From Leucobacter sp. (lineage in GTDB: Bacteria; Actinomycetota; Actinomycetes; Actinomycetales; Microbacteriaceae): a DNA stretch of 18,188 nt. The stretch is from contig JAAZHL010000061.1 of NCBI GenBank assembly GCA_012510755.1, positions 1 through 18,188 of the forward strand, written 5' to 3'. A model generated the notes under the pieces. It saw only the letters and a list, made by a program, of their open reading frames with translations, searched no databases and was not told the DNA's origin. This document shows, in pieces, positions 7,265 through 15,100 of this stretch; position 1 is the first letter of the stretch, and every line of letters begins with the position of its first letter. A program made the position numbers and the translations under genes.

Positions 7265-8680
7265 TCACTCCTCAAGCAAACTCGTCACCAGCGCCGCAAT
7301 CTCGCTGCGCTCACTGCGGGTCAGCGTGACGTGCCCGAACAGCGGGTGTCCCTTGAGCTTCTCGATAACCGCCGCAATGCCGTCGTGTCGGCCAACTCGC
7401 AGGTTGTCGCGCTGCGCCACGTCGTGCGTCAGCACCACCTTCGAGTGCTGACCGATACGCGACAGCATCGTGAGCAGCACGTTTCGTTCGAGTGACTGGG
7501 CCTCGTCAACGATGACAAACGCGTCATGCAATGAACGGCCGCGAATGTGGGTCAGCGGCAGCACCTCGACGATGCCGCGAGCTTCAACCTCGTCGAGCAC
7601 GTTCTGCGACACGATCGAGCCGAGCGTATCGAACACGGCCTGGCCCCACGGGTTCATCTTTTCTTGCTGGTCACCCGGCAGGTAGCCGAGTTCTTGGCCA
7701 CCGACCGCATAGAGGGGGCGAAACACCATCACCCGGCGATGTTGCTGACGCTCGAGCACGGCCTCGAGCCCTGCGGCGAGCGCGAGCGCCGACTTGCCGG
7801 TGCCGGCCCGCCCACCGAGCGACACGATGCCAACCTGTGGGTCAAGCAACAGATCAATCGCGAGGCGCTGTTCTGCGCTGCGCCCGTGGACGCCAAAGAC
7901 TTCGCGGTCACCGCGCACGAGCCGCAACGACGTTTTGCCGTCGACCCGGCCAAGCGCAGAGCCGCGTGCCGAGTTGATGATCAGCCCCGTGCCGAGCGGC
8001 AGTTCAGTCACCTCGGTGATGTCGCTGAGCCGCTCATCGTCCCACAGTTGAGACATCTGTTCTTCGTCGATCGAGATCTCTGCGATGCCGCTATAGGTAT
8101 CGTCGCTTGCCAGTTCTGCGCGGTACTCCTCAGCTCCGAGGCCAAGCGCGGCGGCTTTCACACGCATGGGCAGGTCTTTCGATACCACCGATACGTCGAG
8201 CCCTTCAGCGGCGAGGTTCTGGGCCACCGCAAGAATGCGGGTGTCGTTGTCGCCGAGACGCATGCCGCTGGGCAGTGTCTCGACACTGGTGTGGTTCAGT
8301 TCGACTCGCAGCGTGCCGCCCTGCTCGCCGACGGGCACCGGAAAGTCGAGCCGCAGGTGCTTTTCGCGCAAGCCGTCGAGCAGCCGCAGTGCACGCCGTG
8401 CGAAGTAGCCGATCTCGGGGTCGTGACGCTTCTTCTCGAGTTCGGTGATCACGACGACCGGCAATACGACCGCGTGTTCTGCGAAGCGAAAGATCGCACC
8501 TGGGTCGCTGAGCAACACCGAAGTATCGAGCACATACGTGCGCTCGGTCTGCGGCAGGGCTTCGTGAGTGCCAGTGGCTGCTGAGGGTGCTGCGCTTACA
8601 GAAGCATCAGTTCGCGCGTCTGCGCGTGCGTCGCCGCTCATGAAAGCGGCGGCGGTGCTGGGGTGCTGAGTGTCGGCCAC
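7265..8680 (-). CDS. phoH: PhoH family protein with N-terminal PIN domain (PhoH2 type)
   Basis: This 471-residue protein fuses a PIN ribonuclease domain to a PhoH ATPase. The Ala/Thr-rich N-terminus (1-45) looks disordered. The PIN domain (about 46-185) shows acidic metal ligands D52 (YVLDTSVLL), E80 (ITELEKKR), D144/D146 (LGDNDTRIL) and D169 (SKDLPMRV). The ATPase domain (about 265-465) has Walker A GRAGTGKS (290-297), the conserved FRPLYAVGGQELGYLPGD, and Walker B FVIVDEAQ (388-395). Mycobacterial PhoH2 couples RNA unwinding to sequence-specific RNA cleavage; that activity is inferred here from architecture. Start GTG 8680 is supported by AAGGAG 5 nt upstream (8686-8691). No overlapping antitoxin gene like mycobacterial phoAT is convincing in the 199-nt leader, although that leader holds a 19-nt palindrome. 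Confidence 0.93.
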   Translation of the reverse strand: MADTQHPSTAAAFMSGDARADARTDASVSAAPSAATGTHEALPQTERTYVLDTSVLLSDPGAIFRFAEHAVVLPVVVITELEKKRHDPEIGYFARRALRLLDGLREKHLRLDFPVPVGEQGGTLRVELNHTSVETLPSGMRLGDNDTRILAVAQNLAAEGLDVSVVSKDLPMRVKAAALGLGAEEYRAELASDDTYSGIAEISIDEEQMSQLWDDERLSDITEVTELPLGTGLIINSARGSALGRVDGKTSLRLVRGDREVFGVHGRSAEQRLAIDLLLDPQVGIVSLGGRAGTGKSALALAAGLEAVLERQQHRRVMVFRPLYAVGGQELGYLPGDQQEKMNPWGQAVFDTLGSIVSQNVLDEVEARGIVEVLPLTHIRGRSLHDAFVIVDEAQSLERNVLLTMLSRIGQHSKVVLTHDVAQRDNLRVGRHDGIAAVIEKLKGHPLFGHVTLTRSERSEIAALVTSLLEE

Positions 8681-8685
8681 GGTGA

Positions 8686-8691
8686 CTCCTT
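8686..8691 (-). promoter_or_regulatory. Strong Shine-Dalgarno of phoH, supporting the GTG start
   Basis: On the minus strand AAGGAG lies 5 nt before GTG 8680. It is one of the best ribosome binding sites in the window and fixes the phoH start on a GTG codon. Confidence 0.75.
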
Positions 8692-8757
8692 CTGCCCGGT
8701 GAAATTCCGGTTCAGCGACGCGGCCGTTGGCTTTCGAGGTGCGTTTCGGCCGCCTCG

Positions 8758-8776
8758 ATCGGGTGCGGTACCCGAT
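8758..8776 (-). promoter_or_regulatory. Inverted repeat in the phoH leader
   Basis: ATCGGGT (8758-8764) and ACCCGAT (8770-8776) form a perfect 7-bp inverted repeat around 5 nt, 78 nt upstream of the phoH start. It could be an operator or a leader-RNA hairpin. No matching regulator family can be named from the sequence. Confidence 0.35.
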
Positions 8777-8849
8777 GACTCACACGCTACGCTCGCAGGG
8801 TGCGAATACCGTGTGGCGACACGCACAGATTATGTGAACGTTGCGTGAC

Positions 8850-8871
8850 TGGCCGGTTGCGTGACCGGCCG
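8850..8871 (-). terminator. Hairpin downstream of the amidohydrolase gene
   Basis: GGCCGGT (8851-8857) pairs with ACCGGCC (8864-8870) around a 6-nt loop, with a possible closing T-G pair at 8850/8871. It begins 9 nt past the amidohydrolase stop on the minus strand and lies before the phoH leader. There is no U-tract. It suggests phoH is transcribed separately from the amidohydrolase. Confidence 0.6.
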
Positions 8872-8879
8872 AGTGGCAA

Positions 8880-10178
8880 CTATGCAGGGCTCGATTGCAG
8901 ACGTTGCCGTGCTTCTCGGGCTTTGCGCTGAATGTGTGCGGCATCGAGAGTGAGGTGTTTGCCGTCCGCATAGATGTGACGGCCACCGATAAACACATGT
9001 CTCACGTCTTGGCCGGTCGCAGCGAAGGCGAGGTGTGAGCTCAACGAGCCGCGCGGGGTTGCTCGGGTCACGTCAAGGTCGAGGGCGATCACATCGGCAA
9101 GGTTGCCGACCTGTAGCGCGCCGGAATCGGTGAAGCCGAGAGCGGCCGCCCCACCGCGAGTCGCGATCTCGAGCACCTGTGTCGCTGACACTGCAGTGGC
9201 GTCGTGACGCACCCCGCGATGCAGCACAGTCGCTAGCTTGATCTCTTCGAAGAGGTCGAGGGAGTTGTTGCTGGCCACCGAGTCGGTGCCGAGCGCCAGT
9301 CGCACATCCGCACCGATCATGTCGGGGAGCGCCGCAATGCCGCAGCCAAGCTTGAGGTTCGACACCGGGTTGTGGCTGATCGAGGCGCCCTTGCGCGCAA
9401 ACAGCTCAATCTCATCTTGAGTTAAGTGCACACAGTGCGCGGCATGCACGGTGGCGTTGAAAAAGTCGAGCGTGTCGAGCAGCAGACCCGGTGTCGTACC
9501 GTGTTGCTCGGTCATCTGTTCGATTTCAGCCACCGACTCAGAAATGTGAATGTGGATGGGAATGCCGGTGCGCTGTGACCGCTCGGCAATCTCGCGCAAT
9601 AGCTCTGGCGGGCAGGTATATGGCGCGTGCGGGCCATAGGCAATCTTGATCTGCTCGTCGCCGGCGAACTGTTCGGCCATCGCCTCGGTGGCGTCGAGGG
9701 TCTCTGCGCCGGTGAGCGGGCTCACCCCTGCGAAGCCGACGCTGTCTGCAGTGAACATCGCCGGGGCCGCGAGCACCCGCATGCCGGCGCGCTTCACGAG
9801 GTCGAGCAACCCCGCGTCCCAGTGATACATGTCAGCAAACGCGACCGTGCCGGTGGCGATCATTTCGAGCATGGCAAGTTCAAGCCCTGTGACGATGTCG
9901 TCTCGGGTGAGTCCCTGCTCGACGCGCTGCACGGCTTCGAGCCAAGCCATGAAGTCTTCATCGTCGCTCACGCCGCGCTGCAGTGTCATTGCGCTGTGCG
10001 TATGGCCATTCACGAGGCCAGGCATCAGCGCGTGACCGGCAAGATCGTGTGTGACCGTCGATTCGGCGCGGGCAGGCCCCGCATAGGCGATGCGCCCCTG
10101 GTCGTCAATCTCGAGTTCAGCGTTTTCGATCTCACCTGAGGGAGTGAGCATTACGTCGGCACGCAAAATTTTCGTCAT
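8880..10178 (-). CDS. Amidohydrolase, 5'-methylthioadenosine/S-adenosylhomocysteine deaminase-like
   Basis: This 432-residue cytoplasmic TIM-barrel deaminase belongs to the MtaD/TRZ/ATZ group of the amidohydrolase superfamily. The metal and substrate residues line up: H59-x-H61 (NGHTHSAM), H184 (GPHAPYTCP), H211 and E214 (HIHISES), H248 (HAAHCVHL), H269 (SHNPVSNLKLG) and D299 (LGTDSVASNNSLDLFEE). The HNPVSNLKLGCG and GTDS blocks are typical of MTA/SAH deaminases, which remove the adenine amino group in purine/methionine salvage. Related enzymes act on 8-oxoguanine, cytosine or triazines, so the substrate is not proven. Start ATG 10178 has only a weak upstream AGG. The gene lies 52 nt after the iminopeptidase gene on the same strand and is followed by a hairpin. 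Confidence 0.88.
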   Translation of the reverse strand: MTKILRADVMLTPSGEIENAELEIDDQGRIAYAGPARAESTVTHDLAGHALMPGLVNGHTHSAMTLQRGVSDDEDFMAWLEAVQRVEQGLTRDDIVTGLELAMLEMIATGTVAFADMYHWDAGLLDLVKRAGMRVLAAPAMFTADSVGFAGVSPLTGAETLDATEAMAEQFAGDEQIKIAYGPHAPYTCPPELLREIAERSQRTGIPIHIHISESVAEIEQMTEQHGTTPGLLLDTLDFFNATVHAAHCVHLTQDEIELFARKGASISHNPVSNLKLGCGIAALPDMIGADVRLALGTDSVASNNSLDLFEEIKLATVLHRGVRHDATAVSATQVLEIATRGGAAALGFTDSGALQVGNLADVIALDLDVTRATPRGSLSSHLAFAATGQDVRHVFIGGRHIYADGKHLTLDAAHIQRKAREARQRLQSSPA

Positions 10179-10210
10179 GCGTTTAGCCTAGTTTGCGGGG
10201 GGCGAGGATC

Positions 10211-10226
10211 CTGCGCCGTCGCGCAG
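10211..10226 (-). terminator. Small hairpin after the proline iminopeptidase gene
   Basis: CTGCGC (10211-10216) pairs with GCGCAG (10221-10226) around a 4-nt loop, just past the iminopeptidase stop on the minus strand. It is short and lacks a U-tract, so it may be only a weak or partial terminator. Confidence 0.35.
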
Positions 10227-10230
10227 CATC

Positions 10231-11211
10231 TCACGCGAAGCGATCGGTCGCCCGCACGAGGGCGTCAACGATGCCGGGTTCGCTCGCGGCGTGGCCAGCA
10301 TCGGCGATCATATGAAACTCGGCGTCGGGCCACGCGCGGTGCAGATCCCAGGCAGTTCGCGGCGGGGTGCACACGTCGTATCGACCCTGCACAATGACCG
10401 CTGGAATGTGGCCCAGTTTGCCTGCATCACGAATAAGCTGCCCGTCGGCCATCCACCCGGCATTCGAAAAGTAGTGGTTTTCGATGCGCGCAAACGCGAC
10501 CGCGGCAGCTTCGTCGGCGCGCGCCGCTGCGATCGCTTCGTGGTCTGGCAGCAGCCGAATCGTTGAGTTTTCCCACACAGTCCATGCCACGCCCGCGGGC
10601 ACGTGCACCTCGGGATTCGGGTCGAAGAGACGCCGATGGTAGGCAGCGACGAGATCGTCTCGTTCGCCCTCATCGACTGCAGCGACGTAATGCTGCCACA
10701 CCTCTGGATACAGGTGCGAGGCGCCCTCTTGATAGAACCAGCGAATCTCGCTCTCGCGCAACGTGAAGATGCCGCGAAGCACCATCTCGGTCACCCGGTC
10801 AGTGTGTGTCTGCGCATAGGCGAGCGCCAGGGTTGAACCCCACGACCCGCCAAACACTTGCCATTGTGCAATGCCGAGGTGCTCGCGCAGTCGCTCGATA
10901 TCAGCGACTAGATGCCAGGTGGTGTTGGTGCTGAGGTCGGCGTCAGCAGAACCAGCGTGCGGGGTGCTGCGTCCGCACCCGCGCTGGTCAAACAGCACAA
11001 TGCGGTACTTTGCGGGGTCGAAGTACCGTCGGTGGTCGGCGGTGCACCCGCCTCCTGGGCCGCCGTGCAGAAACACGACCGGCTTTCCGGCAGGGTTGCC
11101 GCACGCCTCCCAATACACTTCGTGCCCGTCGCCCACCGGCAACATGCCGTGCTCGTACGGCTCGATTGGCGGGTAGAGTTCACGCAAAGCTGCACCAGTC
11201 ACGTCAGTCAT
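10231..11211 (-). CDS. pip: Prolyl (proline) iminopeptidase
   Basis: This 326-residue alpha/beta-hydrolase of peptidase family S33 removes N-terminal proline from peptides in the cytoplasm. The oxyanion segment FLHGGPGGGC (48-56) and FDQRGCGRS (74-82) are typical of the family. The catalytic triad is visible as S123 (GGSWGSTLALAY), D279 (QGRYDVC) and H307 (DAGHA). The length is normal and no signal peptide is present. Start ATG 11211 has no clear Shine-Dalgarno sequence. The gap to the acyl-CoA oxidase amber codon is 90 nt, but only 24 nt if the oxidase reading frame continues past that codon to TGA 11236-11238. Co-transcription with the oxidase is therefore possible but not shown. Confidence 0.93.
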   Translation of the reverse strand: MTDVTGAALRELYPPIEPYEHGMLPVGDGHEVYWEACGNPAGKPVVFLHGGPGGGCTADHRRYFDPAKYRIVLFDQRGCGRSTPHAGSADADLSTNTTWHLVADIERLREHLGIAQWQVFGGSWGSTLALAYAQTHTDRVTEMVLRGIFTLRESEIRWFYQEGASHLYPEVWQHYVAAVDEGERDDLVAAYHRRLFDPNPEVHVPAGVAWTVWENSTIRLLPDHEAIAAARADEAAAVAFARIENHYFSNAGWMADGQLIRDAGKLGHIPAVIVQGRYDVCTPPRTAWDLHRAWPDAEFHMIADAGHAASEPGIVDALVRATDRFA

Positions 11212-11235
11212 GACAGCAAGCGTATCGCGCCAACC

Positions 11236-11301
11236 TCACCCAACCTTCGCAGCAGCTTTCGCTGCCGCCTTCGCGGCCTCTTTCGCTTCTTGGCGCAGCT
11301 G
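11236..11301 (-). other. In-frame Ala/Lys-rich extension after the oxidase stop codon
   Basis: Reading on from TAG in the oxidase frame gives QLRQEAKEAAKAAAKAA followed by AKVG, then TGA. The spacing of lysines every 3-4 residues is a coding-like, basic helical tail, of the sort I recall at the C-termini of related actinobacterial proteins. It fills most of the gap to pip. Either the TAG is a recent mutation or sequence error, or the stop is read through. Confidence 0.65.
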
Positions 11302-13305
11302 CTACTCGTGCACAGGCCAGGTGCCAGCTGCGATCTGCGCGTCGACGTAAGCCTGTGCTTCTTGCTGTCGTTCTGCCTCAATACCGGTGGCAATTTCAGC
11401 GCGCAGCAGTTCGGGCGTGAGCTCAAACGCATCAGTGAGGTCAAGCGCGTGCTCGCGAATGCGGCCGACGAGACGATCGATGTACGAAGTCACGGCCTCA
11501 GCGCGCGCGCCAGACAAGCGGCCATTGATGAGATACCACTCGAGGTGCTTCTCGATGAGCCCCAACCCGAACAGATCGCGCAGCCAGGTCATTACCGTGA
11601 GGGTGTCACCCTCGAAGTCCTCGAGTGCCTCAGTGAACGCCTCCCACTGCAGCAACTCGGCATGTGCACGCGCGGCCTCGATGAGCTTAGCCTGCTGTGC
11701 GCTAAAGGCCTCGGCGCCCTTCGCCGCGCGATCCTCTTTCGAGGCACCCTTCGTGCCCTCACGCAACGCCATCGCCACCTGAGCCACCATCGTCTCGACT
11801 CGGTCTGAGAGCAGCTCTTGCTGCGTTTCAGGGTCACGCACCCCGTCTACCGACCGTGATACTCGCCCAAGATCAGCGATGCTCTGACCCATCTGGCGCA
11901 AGCCGAATCGGGCCGCGCCCTCGCCAATCTGACCGGCAATGACCTTGGCGACGGCAGCCACATCACCATCTTTGAACTGAGCCGCATATTCAGTCAGCAA
12001 GCGCTTGCCGACCAACTGCAGCAACACGTTGTTGTCGCCCTCGAACGTGACATAGATGTCGAGGTCGTGCCGCCACCCGGTCAGTCGGTTCTTCGCCATG
12101 AACCCTGCGCCACCTGTCGCTTCTCGCGCTTCTTGCAGCGTGTCGAGCGCCGCCCAGGTAGACAGCGGTTTGAGCGCGGCGGAAAGGGTCTCGAGGTCTT
12201 CACGGTTCTCATCGGTGTCATTGGCGCCCGAGAACACTTCGTCAAAGGTCTCGAGCAGCTTGTGTGAAGCAAACTGCATTGCATAGGTTTCTGCCAGCCT
12301 CGGCAGCAATCGGCGCTGGTATTGCCCGTAATCAAGCAGCACGGTGTCACGACCGTCGGGCCCAGCAAACTGGCGACGCTCGCTGCCATAACGAATTGCG
12401 ATCGCGAGCGCACCCTTCATCGCATTCACTGCCGCGCCGTCGAGCGACACACGCCCCTGCACGAGGGTGCCGATCATGGTGAAGAAGCGGCGACCCGGGC
12501 TCTCGATGTGTGACGAATAGGTGCCATCGGGTGCCACGTCGCCGTAACGGTTCAAGAGGTTGGTGCGCGGAATGCGCACGTTCGTGAAGTGCAGGCGACC
12601 ATTGTCGATACCGTTGAGGCCGCCTTTGACTCCATCGTCTTCGCTGCCGATGCCGTCAAGCATCTGACCGCCTGGGGTGCGAATGGGCACGAAGAATGCG
12701 TGTACCCCGTGATTCACGCCTTGGGTGATGAGCTGGGCGAATACGACCGCCGCTTGCCCGTGCAGCGCAGCATTACCCAGGAATTCCTTCCACGCCCCCC
12801 TGAACGGAGTGTGAATCACGAATTCCTCTGCCTGCGCGTCGTAGGTCGCAGTGGTGCCGATAGCTGCGACGTCGCTGCCGTGACCGATCTCGGTCATCGC
12901 GAAAGCGCCAGGCAGTTTGAGGCTCATCACATCGGGCAGCCACTGCTGATGGTGTTGTTCTGTTCCGAGGTGCAAAATCGCGGCACCAAACAGCCCCCAC
13001 TGCACCCCGCTCTTGATCTGCATCGACGGGTCTGCAAAGACAAGCTCTTGAAACCCAGCGACGTTGCCGCCGTGGTTGTCGGCACCACCAAGGCTCGTCG
13101 GAAACGCCCGCTGAATCGCGTTCGCTTCGACGAGCAGGTGCAACTGCTCAAGCACACGCTCCCGATGCTCGTCCATCGACTGGCCGACCACGGTCTGAAA
13201 GCGGGGGTCTGCGGCGAGCTTGCGACCTTCGAGCCGTTCTTTCTTCCATTTGCCATAGATCGCGTCTGCGACGACGGTCTTGTCGATGCGGGGCGTGCTA
13301 CTCAT
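11302..13305 (-). CDS. Acyl-CoA oxidase, ending at an amber codon before an in-frame Ala/Lys tail
   Basis: This 667-residue FAD enzyme is of the acyl-CoA oxidase type: a helical N-domain (about 10-130), a beta domain with AFAMTEIGHGSDV (134-146), a first C-domain ending in the catalytic E422 within YVTFEGDNN, and the extra C-terminal helical domain (about 450-650) that distinguishes oxidases from dehydrogenases. It would oxidise acyl-CoA to enoyl-CoA with transfer of electrons to oxygen, in fatty-acid breakdown. Start ATG 13305 has AAGGAG 5 nt upstream. The frame stops at TAG 11302-11304 after WPVHE, yet 21 more sense codons follow in frame, with regular Ala-Ala-Lys content, up to TGA 11236-11238. 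I treat TAG as the end but suspect a point change from CAG. A promoter-like element lies about 120 nt upstream. Confidence 0.92.
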   Translation of the reverse strand: MSSTPRIDKTVVADAIYGKWKKERLEGRKLAADPRFQTVVGQSMDEHRERVLEQLHLLVEANAIQRAFPTSLGGADNHGGNVAGFQELVFADPSMQIKSGVQWGLFGAAILHLGTEQHHQQWLPDVMSLKLPGAFAMTEIGHGSDVAAIGTTATYDAQAEEFVIHTPFRGAWKEFLGNAALHGQAAVVFAQLITQGVNHGVHAFFVPIRTPGGQMLDGIGSEDDGVKGGLNGIDNGRLHFTNVRIPRTNLLNRYGDVAPDGTYSSHIESPGRRFFTMIGTLVQGRVSLDGAAVNAMKGALAIAIRYGSERRQFAGPDGRDTVLLDYGQYQRRLLPRLAETYAMQFASHKLLETFDEVFSGANDTDENREDLETLSAALKPLSTWAALDTLQEAREATGGAGFMAKNRLTGWRHDLDIYVTFEGDNNVLLQLVGKRLLTEYAAQFKDGDVAAVAKVIAGQIGEGAARFGLRQMGQSIADLGRVSRSVDGVRDPETQQELLSDRVETMVAQVAMALREGTKGASKEDRAAKGAEAFSAQQAKLIEAARAHAELLQWEAFTEALEDFEGDTLTVMTWLRDLFGLGLIEKHLEWYLINGRLSGARAEAVTSYIDRLVGRIREHALDLTDAFELTPELLRAEIATGIEAERQQEAQAYVDAQIAAGTWPVHE

Positions 13306-13310
13306 GACTG

Positions 13311-13316
13311 CTCCTT
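13311..13316 (-). promoter_or_regulatory. Shine-Dalgarno of the acyl-CoA oxidase gene
   Basis: AAGGAG on the minus strand lies 5 nt before ATG 13305. It is a near-ideal site that confirms the oxidase start. Confidence 0.75.
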
Positions 13317-13428
13317 GCCTGACGGGTCAGATCGATACTCACTGGCTCCAACGCTAGGTGGGCTGCGACCGTGCTTCAAGTGAACGGCCGGGTATCAACT
13401 AAACGGCGGCGCGACACCCCTGAGCACT

Positions 13429-13458
13429 GTTGTAGAAAACATCTAAATCAAGGCTCAA
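13429..13458 (-). promoter_or_regulatory. Possible sigma-70-type promoter for the acyl-CoA oxidase gene
   Basis: On the minus strand a -35-like TTGAGC (13458-13453) and a -10-like TACAAC (13434-13429) are separated by 18 nt in a locally AT-rich stretch of the 221-nt gap between murB and the oxidase. Each box matches 4 of 6 consensus bases. It would imply a leader of roughly 115-120 nt. The evidence is weak without transcript data. Confidence 0.3.
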
Positions 13459-13526
13459 AAACTAGAGCTAAGCACCAGTTGCGAGCGAGCCTGCTCGGCC
13501 GCCTGCGCGCAAGTGTCGCGAACCCG

Positions 13527-14678
13527 CTACACCTCGAGGCCATAGAGGTTTGGTTCGGGCACCAGCACGATGCCAAACTCCTGCTGCACGCGCTGTACCA
13601 CGAACCGTGCGAGTTGGGCGACATCGGCAGCACTCGCGCCACCGCGGTTGGTAATCGCAAGCGTGTGCTTCGACGAAATGGCGGCACCAGAACCGGCCAG
13701 GCGAAAGCCTATGGTCACACCCGCATGCTCGATCAACCAGGCCGCTGAGAGCTTCACCCGAGCCTGCGTCGCCCCGCCGAGCGTCGGCGGCGCGGGCACC
13801 TCACCTCGCTGCAACTGCTCAAACGTCACCACTACGGCCGCGGCTTCATCGCCCGCTTCGACTGGGTATCTTGGCGCGTCAGCGGGAAGCTCACGCGCGA
13901 ACCGTTCGCTTACGATCGGGTTGGTAAAAAAGGATCCCGCGCTCCAGGTGTCGTGGTCGCCCTCATCGAGCACCATGCCCTTCGACGCACGCAGCCCAAG
14001 CACCGCGGCACGCAGCTCGGTGAGCGGCACCCGCTCGCCAATCTCTACCCCGAGCGCACTCGCGAGTTGCTGGTAACGCACCGGAGCAGAGCGCCCATCG
14101 CCACTTGCGTCGAGCACGAGATCAATCGACAGCACCACACCCTCGCGGCCACGCTTCAGCGTCGACGTGCGGTAGCCGAGCTCAAGCTCGGCGGCGCTGA
14201 GCCGCACCGCTTCGCCGGTCTCTGCGTCGAGAAACTCGATCGAGTGCAACGCATCAGACAGTTCTGCGCCATATGCACCGATGTTCTGCACCGGCGCGGC
14301 GCCAGCGAGACCGGGAATTCCCGACAGAGCTTCGATGCCCGCCCACCCCTGTGAGACGCAGAACTCGACCAGTCTGTCCCAGTCTTGACCGGCTTGCACG
14401 CGTATGCGCACTTTTTGGGCTTGCTCGAGCAACTGGTCGATGACACGGTCGACGCCATTGTTGCGTACGAGCAACACGGTGCCAGGGTAACCGTCGTCAG
14501 ACATAACGGTGTTTGACCCACCACCGAGCAAGAGCCATGGCTCGCCTGCACCCCACAATTCGAGCGCGTGCTGCACTAGGTCGTCGCGGGTGTGTGCCAC
14601 CACAATCTCGTCTGGCGCACCGCCGACGCGCATCGTGGTAAGAGTGGCGAACGTTGATGGCGTTGTGTTCGACATCAC
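13527..14678 (-). CDS. murB: UDP-N-acetylenolpyruvoylglucosamine reductase
   Basis: This 383-residue cytoplasmic FAD/NADPH enzyme reduces UDP-GlcNAc-enolpyruvate to UDP-MurNAc in peptidoglycan synthesis. The FAD-binding segments LLLGGGSNTV (50-58) and IPGLAGAAPVQNIGAYG (121-137) are intact. The catalytic residues are visible: R170 in GYRTS, the proton-donor S249 in WSAGSFFTNP and E375 in VPEPNLYG. The presence of the YR segment indicates type I MurB. Two adjacent starts are possible: GTG 14678 (4-nt GTGA overlap with the upstream stop) or ATG 14675 (TGATG, 1-nt overlap). Either implies translational coupling to the upstream dehydratase gene, and no independent Shine-Dalgarno sequence is seen. 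It is the last gene of the had-had-murB set. Confidence 0.95.
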   Translation of the reverse strand: MMSNTTPSTFATLTTMRVGGAPDEIVVAHTRDDLVQHALELWGAGEPWLLLGGGSNTVMSDDGYPGTVLLVRNNGVDRVIDQLLEQAQKVRIRVQAGQDWDRLVEFCVSQGWAGIEALSGIPGLAGAAPVQNIGAYGAELSDALHSIEFLDAETGEAVRLSAAELELGYRTSTLKRGREGVVLSIDLVLDASGDGRSAPVRYQQLASALGVEIGERVPLTELRAAVLGLRASKGMVLDEGDHDTWSAGSFFTNPIVSERFARELPADAPRYPVEAGDEAAAVVVTFEQLQRGEVPAPPTLGGATQARVKLSAAWLIEHAGVTIGFRLAGSGAAISSKHTLAITNRGGASAADVAQLARFVVQRVQQEFGIVLVPEPNLYGLEV

Positions 14679-15100
14679 GCGAACGTCACGACGAGCTGGC
14701 TCTTGCCCAACACCGTTTGGTCTGCATAGGTGACCCGCAGGTCGATGCGCGCGGTGCGCGCCTCGGTGTCGATCACGCCGACAGTCGCCGTGACCGTGAC
14801 GCTCGCGCCGCGCTCACCATCGACCGAAATCGGCCTCGTGAAGCGCACCTGATAGTCGGCGACAACCCCTGCCGCCCCGAGCCATTCAGTGACCGGCGAC
14901 GCCGCAGCGCCCATGGTGAGCATTCCGTGAGCAATCACCCCGGGCAGCCCGACAGACGTGGCGATGTCATCACGGTAGTGAATGGGGTTGAAATCACCCG
15001 AAGCACCCGCATATCGCACGAGCGTGTCACGCGTGAATTCATACACCCGCTCAGCAACCACATCGCCGACCTGCAGGTTCTCAAGCACAGGTGCACTCAT
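14675..15100 (-). CDS. MaoC-like (3R)-hydroxyacyl dehydratase, HadB-like subunit
   Basis: This 141-residue single hot-dog protein carries the hydratase-2 motif YAGASGDFNPIHYRDD, with catalytic D36 and H41, followed by GLPGVIAHGMLTMG. As I recall, these positions match the catalytic Asp/His of mycobacterial HadB. It probably pairs with the neighbouring HadA-like protein to dehydrate 3-hydroxyacyl-ACP (or -CoA) in fatty-acid synthesis. Actinobacteria often lack FabZ, which makes this role likely, but this window cannot show whether FabZ is absent. ATG 15100 overlaps the upstream stop by 4 nt (ATGA), and GGGGAG lies about 8 nt upstream. Its own stop overlaps the murB start. Confidence 0.88.
   Translation of the reverse strand: MSAPVLENLQVGDVVAERVYEFTRDTLVRYAGASGDFNPIHYRDDIATSVGLPGVIAHGMLTMGAAASPVTEWLGAAGVVADYQVRFTRPISVDGERGASVTVTATVGVIDTEARTARIDLRVTYADQTVLGKSQLVVTFA

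Noticed and set aside
7547..8584. A 345-codon open frame on the plus strand
   Set aside because: It lies entirely antisense to phoH and has no recognisable protein pattern; in high-GC DNA such shadow frames are common. The phoH frame carries all family motifs.
8638..8826. A 62-codon minus-strand frame overlapping the phoH start, considered as a PhoAT-like antitoxin
   Set aside because: The predicted peptide spans the phoH Shine-Dalgarno region and the palindrome, resembles no family I know and has no good start signal of its own.
10912..11808. A 298-codon plus-strand open frame across the pip and oxidase genes
   Set aside because: It is antisense to two well-supported genes and their gap, with composition typical of a reverse-strand shadow.
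13453..13499. Weak inverted repeats and a short T-run (minus strand) as a murB terminator
   Set aside because: The stems are only 4-5 bp, their spacing to the T-run is wrong for an intrinsic terminator, and the T-run overlaps the putative oxidase promoter.
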